NCBI RefSeq assembly: GCF_036016755.1 | Contig: NZ_JAYXIH010000020.1 | Span: forward strand, 15,456 to 79,455 | Direction of reading: 5' to 3' | Source: Aurantimonas coralicida_A | Lineage (GTDB): Bacteria; Pseudomonadota; Alphaproteobacteria; Rhizobiales; Rhizobiaceae | DNA: 64,000 bases | Shown here: positions 16,090-24,197 of the stretch, in pieces | How the letters are laid out: each line of letters starts with the position of its first letter | Position numbering within the stretch: the stretch's first letter is position 1 | Program-made: the position numbers and the translations under genes | Notes under the pieces: generated by a model | The model's database searches: none | The model's input: only the letters and a program-made list of their open reading frames with translations | Told to the model about the DNA's origin: nothing

Positions 16090-17604
16090 CTACATCGTCG
16101 CGCCGATCTGCCAGGGCACGAACTCGTAATCCCCCAGCCCCTGCGCCTCGGATTTCGACGTCTCGCCGGAGGCGACCCGCAGCAGCATGTCGTAGATCTC
16201 GCGGCCGAGTTCCTCGATCGAGCGGCCTTCCGAGACGATCCGGCCAGCATCGACGTCCATGTCCTCGGTCATCCGCCGGTACATCTCGGTGTTGGTCGCG
16301 ATCTTGATCGAGGGTGACGGCTTGAAGCCTGCCGCCGAGCCGCGGCCCGTCGTGAAGGCGACGAGGTTGCAGCCCGATGCGATCTGTCCGGTGACCGAGG
16401 CGGGATCGTAACCGGGCGAGTCCATGAACACGAAACCGCGCTCGCGGATCGGCTCGCCGTATTTGTAGACGCCCATCAGCGGCGTGGTCCCGCCCTTGGC
16501 GGCGGCGCCGAGCGACTTTTCCAGGATCGTGGTCAGGCCGCCCTTCTTGTTGCCGGGGCTGGGATTGTTGTCCATCGAGCCCTTGTTGCGGGCGGTATAG
16601 TCCTCCCACCACTCGATCAGCTTGACGAGTTTCTCACCGGTCTTCACGTCCTTCGCCCGGCGCGTCAAAAGGTGCTCGGCCCCGTAGATCTCCGGGGTTT
16701 CGGCGAGAACGCCGGTTCCGCCCTGCGCGACGAGGAGATCGCACGCATAGCCGAGCGCCGGGTTCGCCGTGATCCCCGACCAGGCGTCCGAACCGCCGCA
16801 TTGCAACGCGACGGTCAACTCGGAGGCCGGGCACGGCTCGCGGCGAGCCTGATCGGCGATTGGTAGCATCGCCCGAACCTTCTCGACGCCCATTTCGATG
16901 GTGCGCCGTAGGCCGGCGACATCCTGGATGTTCATCGCCTGAAACATCGGTCCCTTTTCGATACCGTAGGCCTCAAGCAGCCAGTCGATCTGGTTGACCT
17001 CGCAGCCGAGTCCCACCATCAGGACGCCGGCCACATTGGGATGGCGGGCATAGCCCCACATCACCCGCTGCAGCGCGTCGAACCCTTCGCCATCGCCGCC
17101 CATGCCACAACCGGTGCCGTGTACGAACGCCGTGACCCCGTCGACATTCGGATAGGCGGCGAGTTCCTCCTGCCCGAACGCTTCGGCGATCTTGCGGGCC
17201 GCCGTCGCCGAGCAATTGACCGACGTCAGAATCGCGATGGTGTTGCGCGTGCCGACCCGCCCGTCGGCGCGGCGATAGCCCATGAAGCTGTCGCGTTTGT
17301 CCGACGCAACCGGGGCAACGGGGCGCAGATCGGTCGAAAATTCGTAGTCATGCGCAGTGCCGCGGAATTCGACATTCTGGGTGTGGACGTGAGCGCCCGC
17401 CGCGATCGGCTCGCCGGCGTAGCCGATCACCTGCGCATACTTTATGATCGGCTCGCCCTTGGGGATCGCCCGCGTGGCGATCTTGTGGCCGCGCGGGATC
17501 ATCGTCAGCGTCCGGACGTCTTCCACCTCCGCGCCGGCTTCGAGCGCCCGCAGCGCCGTCACCACATTGTCGGAGGAGTCGAGGCGAACCGTATTGGTCG
17601 ACAT
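16090..17604 (-). CDS. UxaA/GarD family altronate or galactarate-type dehydratase
   Basis: Iron-dependent dehydratase converting a hexonate or hexarate to a 2-keto-3-deoxy acid. Residues 1-80 form the SAF domain (DNVVTALRALEAG, then HKIATRAIPKGEPIIKYAQVIG). The large domain follows, with GYRRADGRVGTRN, HGTGCGM and the Asn/Gly-rich NNPSPGNKKGGLTTILEKSLGA. The ATG at 17604 opens a standard N-terminus. A frame from 17706 would add 34 residues with no signal. It lies divergent from the TRAP transporter, which probably imports its substrate. Confidence 0.87.
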   Translation of the reverse strand: MSTNTVRLDSSDNVVTALRALEAGAEVEDVRTLTMIPRGHKIATRAIPKGEPIIKYAQVIGYAGEPIAAGAHVHTQNVEFRGTAHDYEFSTDLRPVAPVASDKRDSFMGYRRADGRVGTRNTIAILTSVNCSATAARKIAEAFGQEELAAYPNVDGVTAFVHGTGCGMGGDGEGFDALQRVMWGYARHPNVAGVLMVGLGCEVNQIDWLLEAYGIEKGPMFQAMNIQDVAGLRRTIEMGVEKVRAMLPIADQARREPCPASELTVALQCGGSDAWSGITANPALGYACDLLVAQGGTGVLAETPEIYGAEHLLTRRAKDVKTGEKLVKLIEWWEDYTARNKGSMDNNPSPGNKKGGLTTILEKSLGAAAKGGTTPLMGVYKYGEPIRERGFVFMDSPGYDPASVTGQIASGCNLVAFTTGRGSAAGFKPSPSIKIATNTEMYRRMTEDMDVDAGRIVSEGRSIEELGREIYDMLLRVASGETSKSEAQGLGDYEFVPWQIGATM

Positions 17605-17777
17605 TGTCTGGTTGTCCCTGGAACCGAGGCCGCCGAAACACATGAGCATGACGGCGCCGTCGCGGTGGAAATTCGTCGATGGCGGCAAAGCGCGCGGCGC
17701 ATTCATCCTAACGCAAAGAATGTTGCTCCGGCCATTGCACTAGAAGGCGCAGTGAATATGATGCCGCCGGGAGTCAG

Positions 17778-17789
17778 CGTATACATTAG
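17778..17789 (+). promoter_or_regulatory. Probable GntR operator in front of the TRAP operon
   Basis: CGTATACATTAG, identical to the box before the dehydratase operon (12761-12772). It lies 12 bases upstream of the dctP ATG and touches the ribosome-binding site (GGGAGGA), so a bound regulator would block transcription or early elongation. It also sits in the 196-base divergent region shared with the UxaA-type gene. Confidence 0.6.
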
Positions 17790-17800
17790 GGAGGAATAAT

Positions 17801-18778
17801 ATGAAATATCTAAAGCAGTGCCTGGCCATGTCGGCGGCAATGGGCGTCGCTCTATCCGCGCAGGCGGCAGCGGCCGAGACCGTCCTCAAATTCGCGCATG
17901 TCTATGAAGAGAGCGAGCCTTATCACACTTGCGCCGTGGCCGCGTCGGACAAGCTGAAGGCCGCGACCGAAGACCGGTATTCGATCGAAGTGTTCCCGGC
18001 CTCCTCGCTCGGCAAGGAAGTCGACATCAACGAAGGCCTTGGGCTCGGAACGGTGGATATCATCTACACGGGCCAGCTCTTTGCCGGACGCGCCTACGGG
18101 CCGATCGCCATCGGCGGCGCACCGTTCATGTTCCGCGATTACGATCACTGGGACAAATACCGCAATTCCGACCTGTTCAAGGAACTCGCCGAGGGCTATC
18201 GAGAGGCGAGCGGCAATCATGTCGTCGCGACGACCTATTACGGCCAGCGGCACGTCACGTCGAACAAGCCGATCCTGAAGCCGGAAGACATGGCCGGCAT
18301 GAAGATCCGCGTGCCGAACGCCCCGCTCTACATGATGTTTCCCAAGGCCGTCGGCGCCAACCCGACGCCGATCGCCTTCGCCGAGGTCTATCTCGCTCTG
18401 CAGCAGGGCACGGTCGACGGGCAGGAAAATCCGCTGCCGACCATCCAAGCGAAGAAGTTCTACGAGGTCCAGTCGAACATCAACCTGACCGGACACATCA
18501 ACGACGCGCTGTTGACCATCGTCGGTGGCCCGACCTGGGACCAAATGGACGAGGCCGACCAGACCGCCCTCACCCAGGTTCTGACGGAAACCGCCGACTG
18601 CGCCACCGCGCAGGTGCGCGAGAAGGAAGCCGAGCTCGCGGCATGGTTCGAGGAGCAGGGTGTGACGGTCAACAAGGTCGACATCACGCCGTTCCGCGAA
18701 GCCACGATGAAGCTTCACAATGGCGAGGACGCCACCTGGGACCAGGAGACCTACGACAAGCTCCAGGCGATCAAGTAA
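17801..18778 (+). CDS. dctP: TRAP transporter substrate-binding protein (DctP family)
   Basis: Periplasmic receptor of a tripartite C4-dicarboxylate/sugar-acid transporter. A signal peptide covers residues 1-25 (cleavage likely after AQAAAA). The mature part has KFAHVYEESEPYH, GLGTVDIIYTGQL and MKIRVPNAPLYMMFPKAVGANPTPIAFAEVYLALQQGTVDGQENPL, where the arginine of KIRVP binds the carboxylate in this family. The length is 325. dctQ and dctM follow on the same strand. The divergent UxaA-type dehydratase suggests a uronate, hexonate or aldarate as ligand. Confidence 0.93.
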   Translation: MKYLKQCLAMSAAMGVALSAQAAAAETVLKFAHVYEESEPYHTCAVAASDKLKAATEDRYSIEVFPASSLGKEVDINEGLGLGTVDIIYTGQLFAGRAYGPIAIGGAPFMFRDYDHWDKYRNSDLFKELAEGYREASGNHVVATTYYGQRHVTSNKPILKPEDMAGMKIRVPNAPLYMMFPKAVGANPTPIAFAEVYLALQQGTVDGQENPLPTIQAKKFYEVQSNINLTGHINDALLTIVGGPTWDQMDEADQTALTQVLTETADCATAQVREKEAELAAWFEEQGVTVNKVDITPFREATMKLHNGEDATWDQETYDKLQAIK

Positions 18779-18851
18779 GCCCTGACACTCAGGCAGCTAT
18801 GTCGGGCGGCCCCGTTGCCGCCCGGCCTTTGTGCGATTCCCGGAGACCGTC

Positions 18852-19433
18852 ATGGCATCCATGCCCACAGACAATGATCCGAGCCCGGCAATCCGGGCCG
18901 AAGCGCCGAGCCCGCTCACCGATCAGCCGATCGACCTGTCGGACATTCGCTGGAGCGACGGGCTGATCCTGTTCGTCTTCTGGCTGCTGGCCTTCGTCGT
19001 TTTTCTGCAGTTCTTCACGCGCTACGTGCTCAACGACTCCCTCGGCTGGACCGAAGAGATCGCCCGGTTCCTGCTGATCGCCGTGACCTTCATCGGCTCG
19101 GTCATGGCCGCGCGCAAGCAGAGCCATATCGCCGTCGAACTGATCTACCGCTATCTGGCGCGGCCCGTTCGCTTCGCGCTGCAGATCTTCGTCGATTGCG
19201 TCAGTCTTGCCTTCTATGTGGCGATGGGCTGGTTCTGCACGCAGCTCGCCCAGAAAACCCAGCAGATGATGGTGTCGATCGACGTGCCGAAATCGCTGGT
19301 CTACTGGGGCGTCGCCATCTGCTTCGGCTTCATGGCGATCTACGCCCTTGTGGCGCTGGTGGGGCATCTCAAGACCGGAACCAGCCGGCTGATCGATCCG
19401 GAGCGTTTTGCTCCAACGACCGCGGGCCTTTGA
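18852..19433 (+). CDS. dctQ: TRAP transporter small membrane subunit (DctQ family)
   Basis: Inner-membrane protein with four hydrophobic helices after a 35-residue soluble start (helices near 45-65, 78-98, 118-140, 155-178). NDSLGWTEEIARFLLIAVTFIGSVMAARKQSHIAV is the conserved DctQ stretch. I chose MASMPTD at 18852 since the upstream frame only adds seven residues. It is 73 bases after dctP and 100 bases before dctM. Confidence 0.88.
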   Translation: MASMPTDNDPSPAIRAEAPSPLTDQPIDLSDIRWSDGLILFVFWLLAFVVFLQFFTRYVLNDSLGWTEEIARFLLIAVTFIGSVMAARKQSHIAVELIYRYLARPVRFALQIFVDCVSLAFYVAMGWFCTQLAQKTQQMMVSIDVPKSLVYWGVAICFGFMAIYALVALVGHLKTGTSRLIDPERFAPTTAGL

Positions 19434-19533
19434 CGCCGGTGCCGAACGCACCTTCTCTCCTCATCCTCTCCGCGACCGCAGCCGGCACCTGCCGGCGATT
19501 TGGGGTCGCGCATCCTGGAACCGGTCCGTCCCG

Positions 19534-20814
19534 ATGCTGCTGATCTCCCTCTTCGTCCTTGTGCTGGTCCTGATCATGGTGGGCGTGCCGGTGGCGATCG
19601 CGCTCGCCGGCTCCTCGGCGATGTTCATCCTGATCGAAGGGCGCGTGCCCGACGTGGTGGTCATCCACCGCATGATCAACGGCGTCGATTCCTTTCCGCT
19701 GCTCGCCATCCCCTTCTTCATCCTGGCCGGCAATCTGATGAACACCTCCGGCATCACCGAGCGGATCTTCGATTTCGCTAAAGCCATCTTCGGCTGGATG
19801 CGCGGCGGCCTCGGCCACGTCAATGTCGGCGCCTCGGTGATCTTCGCCGGCATGTCCGGCGCGGCAGTCGCCGACGCCGGCGGCCTCGGCGCCATCGAGA
19901 TCAAGGCAATGCGCGACGCCAATTACGATCCCGGCTTTGCCGTCGGCATTACCGCCGCCTCCTCGACGATCGGGCCGATCATCCCGCCGTCGCTGCCGAT
20001 GGTCATCTACGGCGTCGTCGCCGGCGCCTCGATCGGCCAGCTCTTCGCCGCCGGTTTCGTGCCCGGCCTGCTGATGGCCGTGTCGCTGATGGTGATGATC
20101 GCGCTCTATGCGCGCTGGCGGAAATATCCGATCGACCAAGCCTTCAGTTTCACGGTCCTCTGGTCCACCTTCAAACGCGCCTTCCTGTCGCTACTGACCC
20201 CGCTGATCATCGTCGGCGGCATCCTGTCGGGCGCCTTCACGCCGACCGAGGCGGCGATCGCCGCCTGTGCCTGGGCGATGATCCTCGGCCTGTTCGTCTA
20301 CCGGACGCTGACGCTGAAACGCTTCCTGCGGGTCTCCTTCGACACGATCGAGACGACGTCGGTGGTGCTGTTCATTGTCGCCGCCGCGTCGATCTTCGCC
20401 TGGATTCTCACCTCGAACCGGGCGCCGGAGCAGTTTGCCGCGTTGATCCTGACGATCTCCGACAATCCGTGGATCGTGCTGCTGCTGATCAACCTGATCC
20501 TGCTTGTCGTCGGCTGTTTCCTGGAGACGGTGGCGGCGATCACTATCCTGACGCCGGTGCTCTTGCCGATCGCCATCAAGATGGGCATCGACCCAGTGCA
20601 TTTCGGCGTAATCATGGTGCTCAATCTGATGATCGGGCTGCTGACGCCGCCGATCGGCATGGTTCTCTATGTGCTGTCACGGGTTTCCGGCGTTCCGTTC
20701 GAGCGTTGCGTGACCGCGACCGCACCCTTTCTCATACCGCTGTTCGCCGTCTTGCTTCTGATCACTTTCGTGCCGGCGCTGACCATGTGGCTGCCGACGC
20801 TGATCTATCGCTGA
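19534..20814 (+). CDS. dctM: TRAP transporter large permease subunit (DctM family)
   Basis: Twelve-helix inner-membrane ion-coupled permease, 426 residues. MLLISLFVLVLVLIMVGVPVAIAL opens the first helix, and GAAVADAGGLGAIEIKAM, SSTIGPIIPPSLPMVIYG and LMIGLLTPPIGMVLYV are DctM hallmarks. The ATG at 19534 marks the standard N-terminus; the longer frame upstream is not membrane-like. Its last 53 bases overlap the end of the LysR gene on the opposite strand. Confidence 0.92.
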   Translation: MLLISLFVLVLVLIMVGVPVAIALAGSSAMFILIEGRVPDVVVIHRMINGVDSFPLLAIPFFILAGNLMNTSGITERIFDFAKAIFGWMRGGLGHVNVGASVIFAGMSGAAVADAGGLGAIEIKAMRDANYDPGFAVGITAASSTIGPIIPPSLPMVIYGVVAGASIGQLFAAGFVPGLLMAVSLMVMIALYARWRKYPIDQAFSFTVLWSTFKRAFLSLLTPLIIVGGILSGAFTPTEAAIAACAWAMILGLFVYRTLTLKRFLRVSFDTIETTSVVLFIVAAASIFAWILTSNRAPEQFAALILTISDNPWIVLLLINLILLVVGCFLETVAAITILTPVLLPIAIKMGIDPVHFGVIMVLNLMIGLLTPPIGMVLYVLSRVSGVPFERCVTATAPFLIPLFAVLLLITFVPALTMWLPTLIYR

Positions 20815-21730
20815 CGATCTGTAGCGCTGGCCGTTCGCACCGCCAGACGGCGCGGACGGTATCGATGAAGGCCTGGGCGATGTCGCTGGTGCGCCGGTTC
20901 TTCGGTGAGAGCAGTTCGAAGGCGCAAACATAACCGATCTCGGCCGGGCGGACGGGACGCAGTTCGCCGGCCTCAACCTCCTGGCGGACATAGTGATCCG
21001 GCAACAGGCCGATGAAGCGGCCGGAGCGGATCAGGATCAGCTGCGGCTCGATCTGATACACCGTTGCCTCGACTCGCCAGTCGATCTGCCGCAATGAGTC
21101 CTCGTCACGCCAATAGCCCCGATGCACGAACGGCAGAGCGGCGAGCCGCGCGTCAGTCAGTTCGGCATCCGGCGTGCCGAAATCGGGATGGCTTCGGCCG
21201 CAATAGAGGCTGTGCCGCTCCTCGTAGAGGCGATCATATTCGATCCCCTCGATGCGGCTGCGATAGCTGCCGATGGCGCAATGGTAGAGTCCGTCGGCCA
21301 CCTTCTGCTGCATGTCCTGCGGCCGCTCCTGGACCAGAACGAGTTTCACCTGCGGCGCCACGCGGCCGAATTCGGCGACCACGTCGGCGAGGCGGTTGGC
21401 CGGGTCGCTGGCGATGGCGTCGAGGATGCCGATGCGCAGTTCGCCCTTCAGCTCGCCCCGCACCGAGGCAACGTCGGCGGTGAAATCCTGTAGGGCCTTT
21501 TCGAGCAGTCGCGCGGACTCATAGGCGGCGCGCCCCTTTTCCGTTAGCCGAAAGCCGCCACGGCCGCGTTGGCAGAGCGTGAAGCCGAGCCGTTGCTCGA
21601 GCGCCGTCATGTGGTTGCTGATGGTCGACTGGCTGATGTTTAGCTCGGTCTCTGCCGCCGCGAAACCGCCATTGCGGACGACCGCGTCGAAGACCTTGAG
21701 CAATCGCAGGTCACTCCCAGAAACACGCAT
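20762..21730 (-). CDS. LysR family transcriptional regulator
   Basis: The N-terminal helix-turn-helix is clear (LRLLKVFDAVVRNGGFAAAETELNISQSTISNHMTALEQRLG, residues 8-46), followed by a periplasmic-binding-like effector domain to about residue 300. The last 25 residues are encoded opposite the end of dctM, an unusual tail-to-tail overlap. I chose MRVSGSDL at 21730; ten more codons are possible. It is divergent from the aminotransferase-led operon, with an inverted repeat in the gap, so that operon is its most likely target. The TRAP operon is an alternative. Confidence 0.9.
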   Translation of the reverse strand: MRVSGSDLRLLKVFDAVVRNGGFAAAETELNISQSTISNHMTALEQRLGFTLCQRGRGGFRLTEKGRAAYESARLLEKALQDFTADVASVRGELKGELRIGILDAIASDPANRLADVVAEFGRVAPQVKLVLVQERPQDMQQKVADGLYHCAIGSYRSRIEGIEYDRLYEERHSLYCGRSHPDFGTPDAELTDARLAALPFVHRGYWRDEDSLRQIDWRVEATVYQIEPQLILIRSGRFIGLLPDHYVRQEVEAGELRPVRPAEIGYVCAFELLSPKNRRTSDIAQAFIDTVRAVWRCERPALQIVSDRSASAATWSAPARK

Positions 21731-21743
21731 ACCCACCCGTCTC

Positions 21744-21763
21744 ACATTGATTTTTACCAATGT
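21744..21763. promoter_or_regulatory. Candidate LysR binding site
   Basis: ACATTGATTTTTACCAATGT has perfect 6-base arms around an 8-base centre and contains a T-N11-A arrangement. It lies 14 bases from the LysR start and in the divergent gap before the aminotransferase operon, the usual position for an autoregulating LysR protein. Confidence 0.45.
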
Positions 21764-21832
21764 CAGGATTGATAGTGCGTTATGTCATGGCACGTCCAGC
21801 CCCCTTCAAATGTCCGGGGAGAAGGCGAAGGG

Positions 21833-21852
21833 CCATAGTGAGCAAACTATGG
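21833..21852 (+). other. Leader hairpin just before the aminotransferase ribosome site
   Basis: CCATAG and CTATGG form perfect 6-base arms around an 8-base loop, ending about 6 bases before the strong GGGGGAGGA site. It could modulate initiation of the operon. No known riboswitch pattern is recognised in the leader. Confidence 0.35.
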
Positions 21853-21874
21853 GCAACCGGGGGAGGATCCGACG

Positions 21875-23122
21875 CTGGCTGAGCATGAAGACGGTTTCGC
21901 GTCGCCACGATCGAATCCGCTGCTTGCCGCCGTCACCGCGCCACCGATCGCGCGGGCCGGCCGTTGGATCGAATCCTACGACGGCGCCCATGGCGCCATG
22001 ATCGATTGCAGCCAGGCGGTTCCCGATCACGCGCCACCGGCCGAATTCGCCGACCGCCTCGCCGTCGCGGCCGCTTCCCCAACGGCGGCATGCTATGGCG
22101 ACATCCTCGGCGACCAAGCATTACGAGCGGCCTATGCCGTACATGTCTCGCGCCTTTACGACAGCGAGATAGCCGCATCCCGCATTGCCATCACCGCCGG
22201 CTGCAACCAGGCCTTCTTCGCGGCGATGCTGGGCGTCGCCCAGGCCGGCGATGCCGTGATCCTGCCGGCGCCCTGGTACTTCAATCACAAGATGACGCTG
22301 GAGATGCTCGGCATCGAGGCACGCGCGCTGCCGTTGCAAGCGGAAACCGGCTTTCTGCCATGCCCAAACGAGGTCGAGGCGCTGATCGACGGCCGCTGCC
22401 GCGCCCTCGTTCTCGTCTCCCCCAACAATCCGGCCGGCGCGGTCTATCCGCCCGAGCTGTTGACCGAACTGTTGGGCGTCTGCGTCCGCCGTGGACTCAC
22501 GCTGGTGCTCGACGAGACCTATCGCGATTTCCTGGCGCCCGAGACCGGCGCGCCGCATCGCCTGTTCGACAGGACCGCCGCGCGCGAGCATCTCGTCAGC
22601 CTCTATTCCTTCTCCAAATCCTACGCGATTCCCGGTCACCGGGTCGGTGCGATGATCGCCGGACCCAGCTTCATCGACCAGATGGAAAAGGTCATCGACT
22701 GCGTGCAGATCTGCGCGCCACGGCCGGCGCAAGCGGCCCTGCCCTGGGCAATCCCCGCGCTCGCCGGCTGGCGGGACGACAACCGCCACGAGATCGCGAA
22801 ACGTGCTGATGTTTTCCGGGCCGAGATCGGCCGGCTCGATGGCTGGACGCTCGAACAGATCGGCGCCTATTTCGCCTATGTCCGGCATCCCTATCGCGGC
22901 CTGTCGGGGGAATCGGTCGCCGAGGCGCTGATGCGTAATCTCGGCGTGCTGGTGCTGCCGGGCAGCTTCTTCGGCCCTTCCCAGGAAGACCATCTGCGGA
23001 TTGCCTTCGCCAATGTCCCGGTGGACCGGATCCGCGAATTGGCGCGCCGGCTGGCGCTCGGTCTTGCCGGGGGCTTGCGGGCGGACGACCCAACCCATGC
23101 GACGAGGACAGCCCATGGATAG
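21875..23122 (+). CDS. PLP-dependent class I/II aminotransferase
   Basis: Fold-type I aminotransferase. Counting from the ATG at 21998, SPNNPAGAVYPPE is near 141 and the PLP lysine is Lys207 in SLYSFSKSYAIPGHRVG. The frame upstream of that ATG encodes NPLLAAVTAPPIARAGRWI, which matches the usual N-terminus of this family, yet contains no ATG, GTG or TTG. A CTG at 21875 sits 7 bases after GGGGGAGGA, so I propose it as the start (415 residues). The gene leads an operon with a ureohydrolase and a polyamine-type transporter. Its amino donor may be arginine or another guanidino or amino compound. Confidence 0.8.
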   Translation: MAEHEDGFASPRSNPLLAAVTAPPIARAGRWIESYDGAHGAMIDCSQAVPDHAPPAEFADRLAVAAASPTAACYGDILGDQALRAAYAVHVSRLYDSEIAASRIAITAGCNQAFFAAMLGVAQAGDAVILPAPWYFNHKMTLEMLGIEARALPLQAETGFLPCPNEVEALIDGRCRALVLVSPNNPAGAVYPPELLTELLGVCVRRGLTLVLDETYRDFLAPETGAPHRLFDRTAAREHLVSLYSFSKSYAIPGHRVGAMIAGPSFIDQMEKVIDCVQICAPRPAQAALPWAIPALAGWRDDNRHEIAKRADVFRAEIGRLDGWTLEQIGAYFAYVRHPYRGLSGESVAEALMRNLGVLVLPGSFFGPSQEDHLRIAFANVPVDRIRELARRLALGLAGGLRADDPTHATRTAHG

Positions 23123-24197
23123 CGAAAAACTCGACGCGCTGCGCCAGCGCTTTGCCGGCGATAACGAGCGGACGATCCACGACGCCGGCTTCGCGGCCGT
23201 CGCGGCCAAGTTGTTCGACCCGAAAGGCACGCGCGTCGCGCCCTATGCCGGCCTGCCGACGCTGCTCGACATGCCGTTCCGCGCCGTCAACTGGTCGGCA
23301 CCGGATCTTGCCGGCCTCGACGTCGCGTTGATCGGCGTGCCGATGGATCTCGGCGTCACCAACCGCAACGGCAGCCGCTTCGGCCCACGGGTGATGCGCG
23401 CTATGGAACGGGTCGGCCCCTACAATCATGTGCTGAAGACCATGCCGGGCGCCGATCTCACGGTTGCGGATATCGGCGACGTGCCGTTTCGGAGCCGCTT
23501 CGATCTCGCGACATCACACGCTGACATCGAGGGGACCATCGCTGCGATCGTCGCCGCCGGAGTCGTGCCCCTCTCCGTCGGCGGCGATCATTCGATCACC
23601 CTGCCGATCCTGCGCGCCATCGGCCGCGGCAAACCGGTCGGCATGATCCATATCGACGCCCATTGCGACACCTCGGGGCCGTTCGACGGCTGCAAGTTCC
23701 ACCATGGCGGCCCGTTCCGGCAGGCCGTCCTGGAGGGCGTACTCGACCCCGAACGCACCATCCAGATCGGCATCAGGGGCTCGTCGGAATATCTGTGGGA
23801 GTTCTCCTTCGAGTCCGGCATGACCGTCATCCACGCCGAGGAGATCCCCGCGATGGGCATCGATGCCGTGATCGCCAAGGCGCGCGCGGTCGCCGGCGAC
23901 GGACCGGTCTATGTCTCCTTCGACATCGACAGTCTCGACCCCGCTTTCGCGCCGGGAACCGGAACGCCGGAGATCGGCGGACTGACCACCCGCGAGGCGC
24001 AGGCGATCCTGCGCGGTCTCGCCGGGATCGACATGGTCGGCGGCGACGTGGTCGAGGTCGCGCCGCAATATGACGCGACGACCAACACCGCCCATGCCGG
24101 GGCGCAGATGCTGTTCGAGCTTCTGAGCCTCGCGCCCTTTAACCCCGGTCGCCGCTTCATCACGACTGGCAGAACCAACCAAGGAGACAGAACATGA
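23115..24197 (+). CDS. Ureohydrolase (agmatinase / guanidinobutyrase family)
   Basis: Dinuclear manganese hydrolase that releases urea from a guanidino compound. All metal motifs are intact: GGDHS at 156-160, DAHCD at 181-185 and SFDIDSLDPAFAPG with Asp270 and Asp272. The length is 360, longer than E. coli SpeB (about 306), with about 50 extra N-terminal residues. The ATG at 23115 overlaps the aminotransferase end by 8 bases, and its stop overlaps the next start (ATGA). The substrate could be agmatine, 4-guanidinobutyrate or similar; context favours a transported guanidino compound. Confidence 0.88.
   Translation: MDSEKLDALRQRFAGDNERTIHDAGFAAVAAKLFDPKGTRVAPYAGLPTLLDMPFRAVNWSAPDLAGLDVALIGVPMDLGVTNRNGSRFGPRVMRAMERVGPYNHVLKTMPGADLTVADIGDVPFRSRFDLATSHADIEGTIAAIVAAGVVPLSVGGDHSITLPILRAIGRGKPVGMIHIDAHCDTSGPFDGCKFHHGGPFRQAVLEGVLDPERTIQIGIRGSSEYLWEFSFESGMTVIHAEEIPAMGIDAVIAKARAVAGDGPVYVSFDIDSLDPAFAPGTGTPEIGGLTTREAQAILRGLAGIDMVGGDVVEVAPQYDATTNTAHAGAQMLFELLSLAPFNPGRRFITTGRTNQGDRT

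Noticed and set aside
21833..21874. Guanidine or SAM riboswitch before the aminotransferase operon
   Set aside because: Only one 6-base hairpin is visible; none of the conserved motifs of known classes was recognised.
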